Shown: one piece after another, positions 7,437 to 14,770 of the stretch
Layout of the letters: each line of letters begins with the position of its first letter
Position numbering within the stretch: position 1 is the first letter of the stretch
From: an uncultured Mycoplasmatota bacterium
GTDB taxonomy: Bacteria > Bacillota_I > Bacilli_A > RF39 > UBA660
DNA length: 25,170 nucleotides
Direction of reading: 5' to 3'
NCBI GenBank assembly: GCA_900548725.1
Contig: URLV01000015.1
Coordinates: 1-25,170, forward strand
The notes under the pieces: generated by a model
The model's database searches: none
Seen by the model: the letters and a program-made list of their open reading frames with translations, nothing else
Told to the model about the DNA's origin: nothing
Made by a program: the position numbers and the translations under genes

Positions 7437-8030
7437 TTATATTAGAAAAGTAAACATTTCAAATATATGTGGTCCTATAAATAACATAATAACATTATAT
7501 AAAGATATTGTTATAATACAGCATAAGGTTTTAACTATTATATTTGAATATAAATTATATATACTAATATTTTCTTTTTTCTTAATATTTAATAAAAGTG
7601 TTCTAATAAACTTATATATATTTATTGTTAAATATATTAATACTATAATATATAATAATTTAGTTAATGTAAAATATATAATACCAAATAACAGGCCTTT
7701 TATAGCTTTAATTCTTAAGATTATACCTAATAATAATCCAATACTAATATTTTCTATTATAATCATTAAAAAAGGTATAAAACTACCTATTAAAGTTAAT
7801 GATAATACAAATATACTAGTATATATTAATATTGGATATGCTATATTATTAAAAATATTTATTTTATAATTATTAACATGATTTAAAAAATAGTTATATA
7901 TATTATTAACTAATTCTTTATCTAAACAAAATGATAATATTAATCCTAATGTAATACTAATCGATATACTTAATAATATTATATTATAAATTCTACTATA
8001 TTTTTTATAACTTGCCTTAATATATTTCAT
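7437..8030 (-). CDS. spoIIM: SpoIIM-like multi-spanning membrane protein
   Basis: This 197-residue protein is almost entirely hydrophobic, with about five membrane helices (near residues 16-36, 63-82, 83-105, 110-140 and 163-195). The pattern LTLIGSFIPFLMIIIENISIG and the later GPHIFEMF end resemble SpoIIM, the scaffold of the engulfment complex SpoIIDMP in endospore formers. The length is close to SpoIIM (about 210). Sequence conservation is low, so it might be another member of the SpoIIM/DUF95 superfamily with a vegetative role. The sporulation reading gains some weight from the pro-SigK-like gene at 15144. The ribosome site is AGGTGATGGT before the ATG. Confidence 0.6.
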   Translation of the reverse strand: MKYIKASYKKYSRIYNIILLSISISITLGLILSFCLDKELVNNIYNYFLNHVNNYKINIFNNIAYPILIYTSIFVLSLTLIGSFIPFLMIIIENISIGLLLGIILRIKAIKGLLFGIIYFTLTKLLYIIVLIYLTINIYKFIRTLLLNIKKKENISIYNLYSNIIVKTLCCIITISLYNVIMLFIGPHIFEMFTFLI

Positions 8031-8083
8031 ACCATCACCTAATAAATATTATTAAAATACTTTATTTATTATTCATAATTTAG

Positions 8084-8089
8084 TATAAT
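8084..8089 (+). promoter_or_regulatory. -10 box upstream of the small membrane-protein gene
   Basis: TATAAT at 8084-8089, 20 bases before the start codon, gives a near-leaderless transcript. The -35 region (TTTATT at 8061-8066, 17-base spacing) is weak. Confidence 0.4.
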
Positions 8090-8109
8090 TAGTATGTTGA
8101 GGTGAAATG

Positions 8110-8223
8110 ATGGCTAAAAATAAAAAGAATAAGAATATAGCTGCTAAAATATTAGTTTGGATTATGTTAATTGCTATGGTAGGTAGTATGGTAGCTAGTC
8201 TATTAATTTATTTTATCAGATAA
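8110..8223 (+). CDS. 37-residue single-helix membrane protein (DUF4044-like)
   Basis: Thirty-seven codons run to TAA at 8221-8223. The N-terminus is lysine/asparagine-rich (MAKNKKNKN) and is followed by one membrane helix (AKILVWIMLIAMVGSMVASL) and a short YFIR tail. This pattern fits the DUF4044 group of tiny Bacilli membrane proteins, whose role is unknown. A consensus ribosome site (GAGGTG) lies five bases before the chosen ATG; an in-frame ATG at 8107 is too close to it. The gene has a TATAAT upstream and a hairpin terminator right after its stop, so it looks like a complete one-gene unit. Confidence 0.75.
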   Translation: MAKNKKNKNIAAKILVWIMLIAMVGSMVASLLIYFIR

Positions 8224-8224
8224 T

Positions 8225-8255
8225 AAAAACTGAATTATTTACTAACTCAGTTTTT
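8225..8255. terminator. Bidirectional terminator between the small membrane protein and yqeY
   Basis: AAAAACTGA (8225-8233) pairs with TCAGTTTTT (8247-8255). The inner arms TTA/TAA extend the stem past one mismatch. T runs flank it in both directions, so it can serve the convergent yqeY too. Confidence 0.75.
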
Positions 8256-8260
8256 TATTT

Positions 8261-8704
8261 TTACAAATTATTAATTTTTTCTTTTACGATTTTACTAACT
8301 TCACTCATATCGGCACGTGTACCAACTATACTTGATACAGCTTTAATAACTTTACCCATATCTTTTACGCTTGTAGGATTAATTATATTAAATTGTTCAT
8401 CTATAATTTTAGTTAATTCTTCATGAGATAATTCCTCTGGTAAATAAGTTTTAAGTATTTCTATTTCTTTTTCTAAATTATCTGCCAAGTCATTTCTACC
8501 ATATTCTTTATATTCTTCTAAAGATGCACTTCTAACTTTTACTTGTTTTTTTATAACATTTAAAACTTCATTTTCAGTTAATTCGCTTTTTTTATTTATT
8601 TCTTCTGTTTGTAAAGCACTTTTTAACATACGTAATACAGATAATTTGAATTTATCTTGTTCTTTCATTGCACTAATTAAATCTTTTTTTATATTATTAA
8701 ACAT
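8261..8704 (-). CDS. yqeY: GatB/YqeY domain protein
   Basis: The 147-residue all-helical protein belongs to the YqeY family, related to the tail domain of the GatB amidotransferase subunit. Conserved features are the N-terminal KLSVLRMLKSAL, the central YGRNDLADNLEKEIEIL-YLPEELS stretch, and GKVIKAVSSIVGTRADMSEVSKIVKEK. Its exact biochemical role is unknown; tRNA-linked functions are suspected. It follows rpsU, a pairing common in Firmicutes. The 56-base gap contains a hairpin that could lower its expression relative to rpsU. Confidence 0.92.
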   Translation of the reverse strand: MFNNIKKDLISAMKEQDKFKLSVLRMLKSALQTEEINKKSELTENEVLNVIKKQVKVRSASLEEYKEYGRNDLADNLEKEIEILKTYLPEELSHEELTKIIDEQFNIINPTSVKDMGKVIKAVSSIVGTRADMSEVSKIVKEKINNL

Positions 8705-8728
8705 ATTATCACTCTTTCTTTTATATAA

Positions 8729-8756
8729 AAAGTGCTTATAAAAATATAACCACTTT
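8729..8756 (-). terminator. Internal attenuator-like hairpin between rpsU and yqeY
   Basis: On the minus strand AAAGTGGTTATA pairs with TATAAGCACTTT (one G-G mismatch, four-base loop) and is followed by TTATAT. The stem is good but the T tail is short. It therefore probably acts as a partial terminator, letting some transcripts continue into yqeY. Confidence 0.5.
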
Positions 8757-8760
8757 AAAA

Positions 8761-8952
8761 TTATCTATTTCTTTTGTTTCTCTTACGTGAATTTTTAATC
8801 ATTTCTTTTTTTGCTTCACGTCTTTTAACTCCAGGTTTTTTATATTCCTTATGTTTTTTTAGTTCAGAAGGGACTCCACTTTTAGCAACTTTAATTTTAA
8901 ATCTTTTTAATGCATTATCAACGTTACCATTTTTTACTTCTACTTTAGTCAT
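8761..8952 (-). CDS. rpsU: 30S ribosomal protein S21
   Basis: S21 is a small basic protein of the 30S platform near the 3' end of 16S rRNA. The 63-residue protein has the family N-terminus (MTKVEVKNGNVDNALKRFK), the central KSGVPSELKKHKEYKKPGVKRR and a very basic tail. The length is normal. It has a strong ribosome site (GGGAGGG) and a near-consensus promoter with an extended -10 box just upstream, so high expression is expected. yqeY follows. Confidence 0.95.
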   Translation of the reverse strand: MTKVEVKNGNVDNALKRFKIKVAKSGVPSELKKHKEYKKPGVKRREAKKEMIKNSRKRNKRNR

Positions 8953-8983
8953 TTAACTTTCCCTCCCTTCAATTTCCTAACTT

Positions 8984-9012
8984 ATTATAACAAGAAAAAG
9001 AATATGGTGCAA
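8984..9012 (-). promoter_or_regulatory. Promoter of rpsU
   Basis: On the minus strand TTGCAC (9007-9012), a 17-base spacer and TATAAT (8984-8989), with an upstream TGT giving an extended -10. Confidence 0.75.
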
Positions 9013-9061
9013 CAATTATATAACTTTTTTTGACATTTTTTTATAAAAATTTTAATTAAAA

Positions 9062-9694
9062 TTAAACAATATACTTTATATTATTAAATAATTCTTTATT
9101 TTTTAAACTTATATTATTTCTAATATTATAAATAACAACTTCTAAATTTATATTATTAAAATAATCATATATATCTTTATTAAATAAATCTTCTAATATT
9201 AATATAAAATTATAGTTACTATAATCTATCATACTATTAAATACATAATTTATTAAACCTAAATTATATTCTATACCTATTAAATTATCTATATATTTTT
9301 TATTAAAGCTCATTATATAATATTTGTTAGTTTTATTTAATTTCAAAATATTATTTAGTTCTTCTTTATCAATATTTTCTTTTAGTTCTATAAATATATT
9401 AGTATTACTTATATTTTTTATCACTTCTTTTAAAGTTGGTATTTTGCTTCTATTAGTTTTGGTACCAAAATTATATTTTAATACTTCTTTATATGTTATT
9501 TTATTTATATTACCTACTCCATTACTAGTTCTATTAATATATTTATCATGTAATACTACTATAATATTATCTTTTGTTTTTCTTAAATCTAATTCTATAC
9601 CGTCATAGTTGTTATTTAAAGCATTTTTAAACGCTTTTAAAGTGTTTTCACGTATATTATTATTAGTTAGCCCTCTATGTGCTATTAAATGCAT
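9062..9694 (-). CDS. Glycerophosphodiester phosphodiesterase family protein
   Basis: This enzyme family cleaves glycerophosphodiesters (products of lipid or teichoic acid turnover) to glycerol-3-phosphate and an alcohol. The 210-residue protein shows the TIM-barrel start with the catalytic His6-Arg7 (AHRG), Glu16-Asn17 (ENT), metal ligands Glu34 and Asp36 (IELDLR), catalytic His49-Asp50 (LHD) and a later IELKE strand. No signal peptide is seen, so it should be cytoplasmic. The C-terminus is short: the usual final GxDGIITD(R/K)P strand is absent, replaced by a lysine/asparagine-rich end. The ribosome site AGGTGA is buried in a hairpin that also looks like the terminator of the preceding gene. 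Confidence 0.88.
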   Translation of the reverse strand: MHLIAHRGLTNNNIRENTLKAFKNALNNNYDGIELDLRKTKDNIIVVLHDKYINRTSNGVGNINKITYKEVLKYNFGTKTNRSKIPTLKEVIKNISNTNIFIELKENIDKEELNNILKLNKTNKYYIMSFNKKYIDNLIGIEYNLGLINYVFNSMIDYSNYNFILILEDLFNKDIYDYFNNINLEVVIYNIRNNISLKNKELFNNIKYIV

Positions 9695-9728
9695 AAAAAA
9701 TCACCTAAATAATTATATTCAGGTGATT
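9695..9728 (-). promoter_or_regulatory. Hairpin that is both a terminator and a block on a ribosome site
   Basis: On the minus strand AATCACCT (9721-9728) pairs with AGGTGATT (9699-9706), followed by TTTTTT and then ATG. It ends the surface-protein transcript three bases after its stop codon, while the 3' arm contains the Shine-Dalgarno AGGTGA of the phosphodiesterase gene. Confidence 0.55.
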
Positions 9729-9731
9729 ATA

Positions 9732-11192
9732 TTAAAAGTCTAAATCTCCAAGTTCTAATTTTTTAGTTTTCATTAAATCATCTAAAGCGTCATCAACATC
9801 TTGTTTAGGTTCTTCTTTCATTTGACGTTTAGTTTCTTCAAGTATTCTTAATGTATCTGTATTTTCTTTTTCAATATCTGATTCTTCCATATCGTCCAAT
9901 AAGTCATCTTCATTTATTTCTTGTCCATATACATTATACTTACTTTCTTCTAACATATCTAATTCATTTTTATCTGTTATATCATTTGTTGTATCTTTTT
10001 TTACGTTGTTTCCATTATCATCTTTGTTGTTTCTATTATTCTTATCTGATTTATCTTTTTTATTTTTTTTCTTTCTAAATAGTAAAATATAAACTAATAT
10101 TATTATACCTAATCCTAGAAGAGATAATAATATTATAAGCCAAGTATTATTTTTCTTCTTTTTTACTACCGTAGTAGTTACTTTTTTTGCAGTGTCTTTT
10201 TTTACCTCTTTAGTAACTTTAATTGTATAAACTTGTTTATTTTCTCCATCACTACTTGATATTGTAATAGTGATAGTATTTTCTCCAACTTTTAGATCTT
10301 TATTTCCTTTTATTTCAACAGTTGCACTAGGATCTTCGGTAACTGTTGTTATGTCTAATTCTTTTAAATCTTTTTCTAATAAAGCGGAATAATCATTTGT
10401 CATCGAATTAAATGTTGGTGTTAAAACTACATCTTTAATTTTTAAGCTTTGTAAGTATGCAGAACTTGTAGTTACATCTCCTCTATAAATATTTAACTTA
10501 TAAGTTTTATTGCTAGTACCATCTTCACTAGTAACATTAACATTTACTTCATTTGCTCCAGCTTGTAATGTAACTCTCTTTGTATTAGAAACAGAACATC
10601 CACCGTTAGGACAAGTAATTTTAATATCACAATTATCACATGTTGGATTGATTGTAACTGAATTAATTGTATCTTTTATACCTGTAATTGTATATTCTAA
10701 AGTATTTCCATCAAATGTTTTATCTAAGTTACCAACTGATAATCCTAAATTTGTTAAATTTGCATTATTACTTTTTACTTTTGTTGTGGTTGTTGTTGCA
10801 CCAGAATTTAAAGTAAATGTTTTTGATGCACCACCTAAATCCCCACTAATAGAAATCGTTGTCTCTTTTTTTTCAGTCGACGGATTTTTTATTTTTACAG
10901 TTGCTATAGTTGTTTCTGATGAAAATGTTGTAGTTAGTATCGTACATTCCATCTTATTTTTATTACATCCGCTATAATCACTATCTAATTCATATATTAG
11001 ATCATCGTTTGTTTTTTCAATTTTAAAAGTAACTGAATCTACTGCTGAACTATCTGGATTATATTTAACATTATACGTTGCACTTTCCTTATCAATTGTT
11101 CCATCTAATGATAAAGTAGCTGCATTGGTTACTATAGGTAATATAAGACTTGTAGTAATACCCATAAATAAATATTTAAAACTTTTTTTCAA
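9732..11192 (-). CDS. Membrane-anchored surface protein with cadherin-like beta domains and an acidic cytoplasmic tail
   Basis: A signal peptide (KSFKYLFMGITTSLILP, then NAA) leads into an extracellular part of three beta-rich modules. A cohesin-like first domain (about residues 28-130) is followed, after a threonine-rich linker, by two cadherin-like/Ig-like repeats (about 145-240 and 245-330). Their shared signature is NLxLSVG..F..NTxEYT and a closing NKTYKLNI / NKQVYTIKV strand. The first repeat has four cysteines in a CDNCDIKITCPNGGC insert. One membrane helix near residue 360 is followed by RKKK and a ~114-residue, strongly charged tail on the cytoplasmic side. The frame extends to GTG 11201, but the AAAGGA ribosome site is only one base from that codon and ten from TTG 11192, so I prefer the latter. 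Adhesion or envelope scaffolding is an inference. Confidence 0.75.
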   Translation of the reverse strand: MKKSFKYLFMGITTSLILPIVTNAATLSLDGTIDKESATYNVKYNPDSSAVDSVTFKIEKTNDDLIYELDSDYSGCNKNKMECTILTTTFSSETTIATVKIKNPSTEKKETTISISGDLGGASKTFTLNSGATTTTTKVKSNNANLTNLGLSVGNLDKTFDGNTLEYTITGIKDTINSVTINPTCDNCDIKITCPNGGCSVSNTKRVTLQAGANEVNVNVTSEDGTSNKTYKLNIYRGDVTTSSAYLQSLKIKDVVLTPTFNSMTNDYSALLEKDLKELDITTVTEDPSATVEIKGNKDLKVGENTITITISSSDGENKQVYTIKVTKEVKKDTAKKVTTTVVKKKKNNTWLIILLSLLGLGIIILVYILLFRKKKNKKDKSDKNNRNNKDDNGNNVKKDTTNDITDKNELDMLEESKYNVYGQEINEDDLLDDMEESDIEKENTDTLRILEETKRQMKEEPKQDVDDALDDLMKTKKLELGDLDF

Positions 11193-11219
11193 TTTTAACA
11201 CATCCTTTATTCTAATAAC

Positions 11220-11247
11220 ATTTTATCATATATAAAAAAAAATACAA
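11220..11247 (-). promoter_or_regulatory. Possible promoter of the surface-protein gene
   Basis: On the minus strand TTGTAT (11242-11247), a 16-base spacer and TAAAAT (11220-11225). The -35 box is the 3' arm and T run of the upstream terminator, so readthrough and initiation share the same bases. Confidence 0.35.
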
Positions 11248-11268
11248 GACTTTTTACTTCTTGTATTT
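11231..11268 (-). terminator. Terminator of the hemW operon
   Basis: On the minus strand AAATACAAGA (11259-11268) pairs with TCTTGTATTT (11240-11249), with a run of nine T. The stop codon of the 119-residue gene sits in the loop. Confidence 0.8.
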
Positions 11269-11613
11269 AAAATGAAATGGTTTTAGTGTCTTTCTTTTGA
11301 TATCATATACTTCGAATTTTAATGTATCACCATAAAGATTTTTATACATTTTAATTAAAGAATTACAATAATCTTCTATATATTCTCCAGTTGGATAATA
11401 ACTATATCTTTTTAGGTATGGATGTTGTTTATTAATTTCAGATACAATTTCCTTTTGTAAATCTTTAAAATTTAATAAATCAACTTCTTTATCTATTAAA
11501 TCTTGAGCAAATTCAAAAATTTGTTCTATATTATCACATAACATTGCATTTTCCATAATAGATGCTATAATTCTTATATCATATTCCTTTGCTATTTTTT
11601 CACCATTTTTCAT
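11254..11613 (-). CDS. Conserved-looking 119-residue protein, function unknown
   Basis: I do not recognise this protein. It is predicted to be soluble and helical in its first two-thirds (MKNGEKIAKEYDIRIIASIM; IFEFAQDLIDKEVDLLNFKD), then has a tyrosine-rich stretch (YLKRYSYYPTGEYIEDYCNS) and a basic C-terminus with KPFHFKYKK. There is no signal peptide or membrane segment. It has a consensus AGGAGG ribosome site and begins 18 bases after hemW on the same strand, so it is the second gene of that operon. A link to HemW function is only suggested by position. Confidence 0.75.
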   Translation of the reverse strand: MKNGEKIAKEYDIRIIASIMENAMLCDNIEQIFEFAQDLIDKEVDLLNFKDLQKEIVSEINKQHPYLKRYSYYPTGEYIEDYCNSLIKMYKNLYGDTLKFEVYDIKRKTLKPFHFKYKK

Positions 11614-11631
11614 TAATATCTACCTCCTAAT

Positions 11632-12714
11632 TTATATTAATTTTAATAATATTTCATTCATAATATACATTTTTTCTGGATTAATAAATACATATCCATC
11701 TTTATATATTAAATCTTTATTTTTTAAAAGTGGTTTTATTGGAAATGCATCTTGCATATTGACATTATATTTATCATAAAATTCTTGTAAATTTATACCC
11801 TTTACTTTTCTAAATCCCAACATAAGTTCATTTTCTTGCTTTTCAGCATTTCCAACTATTTCTTCTTTCATAACATATTTATTTTCTATGTATTTGTTAA
11901 AATTTTTGGTATTTTCATATCTTATACCATCTATATAACCACTAGCACCTAAACCAAATCCATAATATTCTTCATTATTCCAGTAGTTTAGATTATGCAT
12001 AGATTCATATCCTTCTAAAGAAAAATTACTTACTTCATAATGTATATATTTTTTCTTTTTTAATTTTTTTACTATGTAATTATACATTTCTAATTCTAGT
12101 TCTTCGTCTATAGGTTTAATATTTTGCAGACTTAGTTTTGTATATTCTTCTAATATTAAACTATACGTACTTATGTGAGTAGGTTTTAGTTTTAATATTA
12201 AATCAATATCTTTTTTTAATGTTTTTAATGTTTCTCCAGGAATTCCATACATTAAATCTACGTTAATATTATTTATTCCTATTTCTCTTATTAAATTTAT
12301 TTTTTTTAATACGTCGTCAAAATCTGCATAACGTTCCATAAACTTGAGTTTTTCTTTATCAAATGATTCTACTCCTATACTAATTCTATTAACTTTATTT
12401 TGTTTTAATAACTTAATCATTTCTTCTGTAATATCATTGACATTGCATTCAAATGTAAATTCTTTTATGTTATTAAGTTTTAGTAATTTTAATATATCAA
12501 ATAGTTCGTTTAGTTCACTTATATTTAATGAACTAGGCGTACCCCCACCAATATATAATGTTTCTAATTCTTCATCATTATATCTATCTTGTATTTCTTC
12601 TCTTAATGCTTTTAAATATTTTTTTACGTTTGTTTCATTATATAGTTGTTTGCAAAAATCACAATAAGTACAAATTGTTTTGCAAAAAGGTAAATGAATA
12701 TACATTGCTTTCAT
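11632..12714 (-). CDS. hemW: Radical SAM heme chaperone HemW (coproporphyrinogen oxidase-like)
   Basis: The 360-residue protein is of the HemN/HemW class of radical SAM enzymes. The [4Fe-4S] ligands are in CKTICTYC (Cys11, Cys15, Cys18), followed by DFCK. The SAM-binding GGGTPS, the ISIGVESFDKEKL segment and the DLMYGIPGET motif are all there, as is the C-terminal HemW winged region. HemW-type proteins are heme-binding chaperones rather than true oxidases, and the YCDF form after the cluster matches HemW. No other heme genes are in the window, so its substrate here is uncertain. It has a strong ribosome site (AGGAGG) and leads a two-gene unit. Confidence 0.9.
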   Translation of the reverse strand: MKAMYIHLPFCKTICTYCDFCKQLYNETNVKKYLKALREEIQDRYNDEELETLYIGGGTPSSLNISELNELFDILKLLKLNNIKEFTFECNVNDITEEMIKLLKQNKVNRISIGVESFDKEKLKFMERYADFDDVLKKINLIREIGINNINVDLMYGIPGETLKTLKKDIDLILKLKPTHISTYSLILEEYTKLSLQNIKPIDEELELEMYNYIVKKLKKKKYIHYEVSNFSLEGYESMHNLNYWNNEEYYGFGLGASGYIDGIRYENTKNFNKYIENKYVMKEEIVGNAEKQENELMLGFRKVKGINLQEFYDKYNVNMQDAFPIKPLLKNKDLIYKDGYVFINPEKMYIMNEILLKLI

Positions 12715-12760
12715 ATTTTACCTCCTATTTAAAGTATATCATTAAATATAAATTATTAAA

Positions 12761-12787
12761 AGAAAAAATAACCCCTTAAGGTTATTT
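12761..12787 (-). terminator. Terminator of the rpsB-tsf operon
   Basis: On the minus strand AAATAACC (12780-12787) pairs with GGTTATTT (12766-12773) and is followed by TTTCTTTT. The tsf stop codon is inside the 5' arm. Confidence 0.75.
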
Positions 12788-13651
12788 AATTTGATTCATA
12801 ACTTCTTCTGCGAAGTTTTCTTCACGTTTTTGCATTCCTTCTCCAACTTCGAAACGTATCATAGTCTTAACTACTCCACCGTTATTCTTAACGTAAGTTT
12901 CAACATCAACGTCTCCGTCTTTTATGAATGCTTGATTTAATAAACATACTTCCTTATAGAATTTTTTAATTCTACCAGTTACCATTTTTTCTGCTATTTC
13001 AGCTGGTTTTCCTTCTTCCATAGCTTGAGTTTTAAATACTTCTTTTTCTCTTTCTAGTACGTCAGCAGGAATTTCATCGCTATTTAAGTACTGTGGTTTC
13101 ATAGCAGCAGCTTGCATTGCAACATCTCTTGCAACATCTTCATTAGCACCATCTAAAACAGTTAATACAGCTATTTTACCACCCATATGTAAATATGAAC
13201 CGAATACTTCATTATCAGATTTTTCTACCAATTCAAATCTTCTTAATGATAATTTTTCACCAATTTTAGCAGTTTTAGCAACTATTAAGTCATTTATAGT
13301 TCCTTCACTGGTAGGAAGCTCTAAAGCTTCTTCTAAAGTTTTAGCATTACTTCCTAAAATAGTTTTTCCAATAGTATCTATCATACCAGTAAATTCTTCA
13401 TTTTTACTAACGAAATCTGTTTCACTATTTACTTCTAATATAACAGCTTTGTTTCCTTCAATATATATATTTGCTAAACCTTCTGCTGCAATACGGCTTG
13501 CTTTTTTAGCACTTTTTGCAATACCTTTTTCTCTTAACCAATCAACAGCTTGATCCATATCACCGTTGCATTCAGATAATGCTTTTTTGCAATCCATCAT
13601 TCCAGCACCAGTTAAATTTCTTAATTCACTCACTTGTTTTGCACTAATCAT
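12782..13651 (-). CDS. tsf: Elongation factor Ts
   Basis: EF-Ts exchanges GDP for GTP on EF-Tu. The 289-residue protein has the N-terminal UBA-like domain (SAKQVSELRNLTGAGMMDCKK), the conserved core with EVNSETDFVSKNEEF, the second half with AMQAAAMKPQYL, and a C-terminal module ending in VGEGMQKREENFAEEV. The length is normal. It lies 15 bases after rpsB, the standard rpsB-tsf operon, with a good ribosome site (AAGAGGAG) overlapping the end of that gap. It ends in a terminator. Confidence 0.97.
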   Translation of the reverse strand: MISAKQVSELRNLTGAGMMDCKKALSECNGDMDQAVDWLREKGIAKSAKKASRIAAEGLANIYIEGNKAVILEVNSETDFVSKNEEFTGMIDTIGKTILGSNAKTLEEALELPTSEGTINDLIVAKTAKIGEKLSLRRFELVEKSDNEVFGSYLHMGGKIAVLTVLDGANEDVARDVAMQAAAMKPQYLNSDEIPADVLEREKEVFKTQAMEEGKPAEIAEKMVTGRIKKFYKEVCLLNQAFIKDGDVDVETYVKNNGGVVKTMIRFEVGEGMQKREENFAEEVMNQIK

Positions 13652-13666
13652 ATAAATTCTCCTCTT

Positions 13667-14614
13667 TTATTTTTTTAAAATACTTAATAATTCATCTTTT
13701 TTCATTGAAGTATAACCAGTTATACCTTTTTCTTTAGCAAGTTTTTTTAAATCAGAAACAGTCATAGTAGATAAATCTTCTTTTATTTCTTCAACTTTTT
13801 CTACTATTTCTTCTTTTTTGTCTTCAATCTTTTTTGTAACTTTTTTAACTTCTTTTTTTATTTCTTCTTTAAAGTCATCTTTTTTGCTAGATTTTTTTGG
13901 TTCGATATCAGTTATATAATCTACAACTTCTAATCCTCTAACTTCACAAATAGCGTTAGTTAAAGCACCTAAAATAACTTTTACACTTCTAACTGCATCA
14001 TCATTTCCTGGTATAACAAAATCTACATCATCAGGATCACAGTTAGTATCAACTATACCAATTACAGGTATATTTAATTTTCTAGCTTCTCTTATAGCAT
14101 TAATTTCTTTTTTAGGATCAACAATTATTAATGCATTTGGAAGTCTATCCATATTACGAATACCACTTAATACTTTATTTAGTTTGTCGTATTCTTTTTT
14201 TAACCCTATAACTTCTTTTTTTGGAAGTAAATCAAATGAACCATCATTTTCCATATTTTCTATTTCTTCTAAACGTTTAACACGTCTTCTAATAGTACGG
14301 AAATTAGTTAATGTTCCACCTAACCATCTTTCAGTTACATAAAAACTTTCACTACGAGTAGCTTCTTCTACACATACTTCGCTAGCTTGTTTTTTTGTAC
14401 CAACAAATAAGAATTTTCCTCCATTTTCAGCAATTTTTTTAATTTCTGCGTATGCTTTTTCCATGCATTCTACAGTTTTTTCAAGATTGATTATATAAAT
14501 ATCATCTCTTGATGTAAAGATGTATTCCTTCATTTTTGGATTCCATCTTTTAGTTTGATGTCCGAATTGAACACCTGCTTCTAATAAATTATTCATAGAA
14601 ACAATTTCAGCCAT
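13667..14614 (-). CDS. rpsB: 30S ribosomal protein S2 with a C-terminal SAP/Rho-N-like extension
   Basis: S2 binds late to the 30S subunit and is needed for S1 docking. Residues ~1-238 are a complete S2 with MNNLLEAGVQFGHQTKRWNP, FLFVGTKKQA, ERWLGGTLTNFRT, NALIIVDPKKE and IPVIGIVDTNCDPD. The protein is then extended to 315 residues, compared with about 250 in most Firmicutes. A lysine/glutamate-rich, probably coiled, linker (~240-278) is followed by a compact ~35-residue end, LSTMTVSDLKKLAKEKGI plus a KKDELLSIL segment. This has the helix-extended-helix pattern of SAP or Rho N-terminal nucleic-acid-binding domains. Upstream is a 187-base region with a possible regulatory leader. The ribosome site is GAAAGGAATG. 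Confidence 0.96.
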   Translation of the reverse strand: MAEIVSMNNLLEAGVQFGHQTKRWNPKMKEYIFTSRDDIYIINLEKTVECMEKAYAEIKKIAENGGKFLFVGTKKQASEVCVEEATRSESFYVTERWLGGTLTNFRTIRRRVKRLEEIENMENDGSFDLLPKKEVIGLKKEYDKLNKVLSGIRNMDRLPNALIIVDPKKEINAIREARKLNIPVIGIVDTNCDPDDVDFVIPGNDDAVRSVKVILGALTNAICEVRGLEVVDYITDIEPKKSSKKDDFKEEIKKEVKKVTKKIEDKKEEIVEKVEEIKEDLSTMTVSDLKKLAKEKGITGYTSMKKDELLSILKK

Positions 14615-14769
14615 TTTTTCTCATTCCTTTCGTTATTCATCCATTCATCTCTCTTTGTCTCTCCAACAATAGCCACTAGGTTTGACAATCAATGAATGTG
14701 TATATTAGTCTTTAAAGACCATTAATATCTTAACAAAAAAAAGGAGATAATTCAACTAAAAAAATTATA
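14615..14769 (-). promoter_or_regulatory. rpsB leader with promoter and possible regulatory stem
   Basis: A TATAAT (14764-14769 on the minus strand) with a weak -35 (TTTTGT at 17 bases) could start a leader of about 140 bases. Within it CATTCAT (14692-14698) can pair with ATGAATG (14642-14648), enclosing TTGTC/GACAA arms (14084-like spacing: 14084 is not implied; arms are at 14684-14688 and 14655-14659). A separate 12-base palindrome, GTCTTTAAAGAC, lies at 14708-14719. Ribosomal-protein leaders often bind their own product; here that is an inference. Confidence 0.4.
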
Positions 14770-14770
14770 A

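Noticed and set aside
9851..10977. Plus-strand frames within the surface-protein gene
   Set aside because: They are shadows of the minus-strand coding sequence, with no ribosome site and low-complexity composition.
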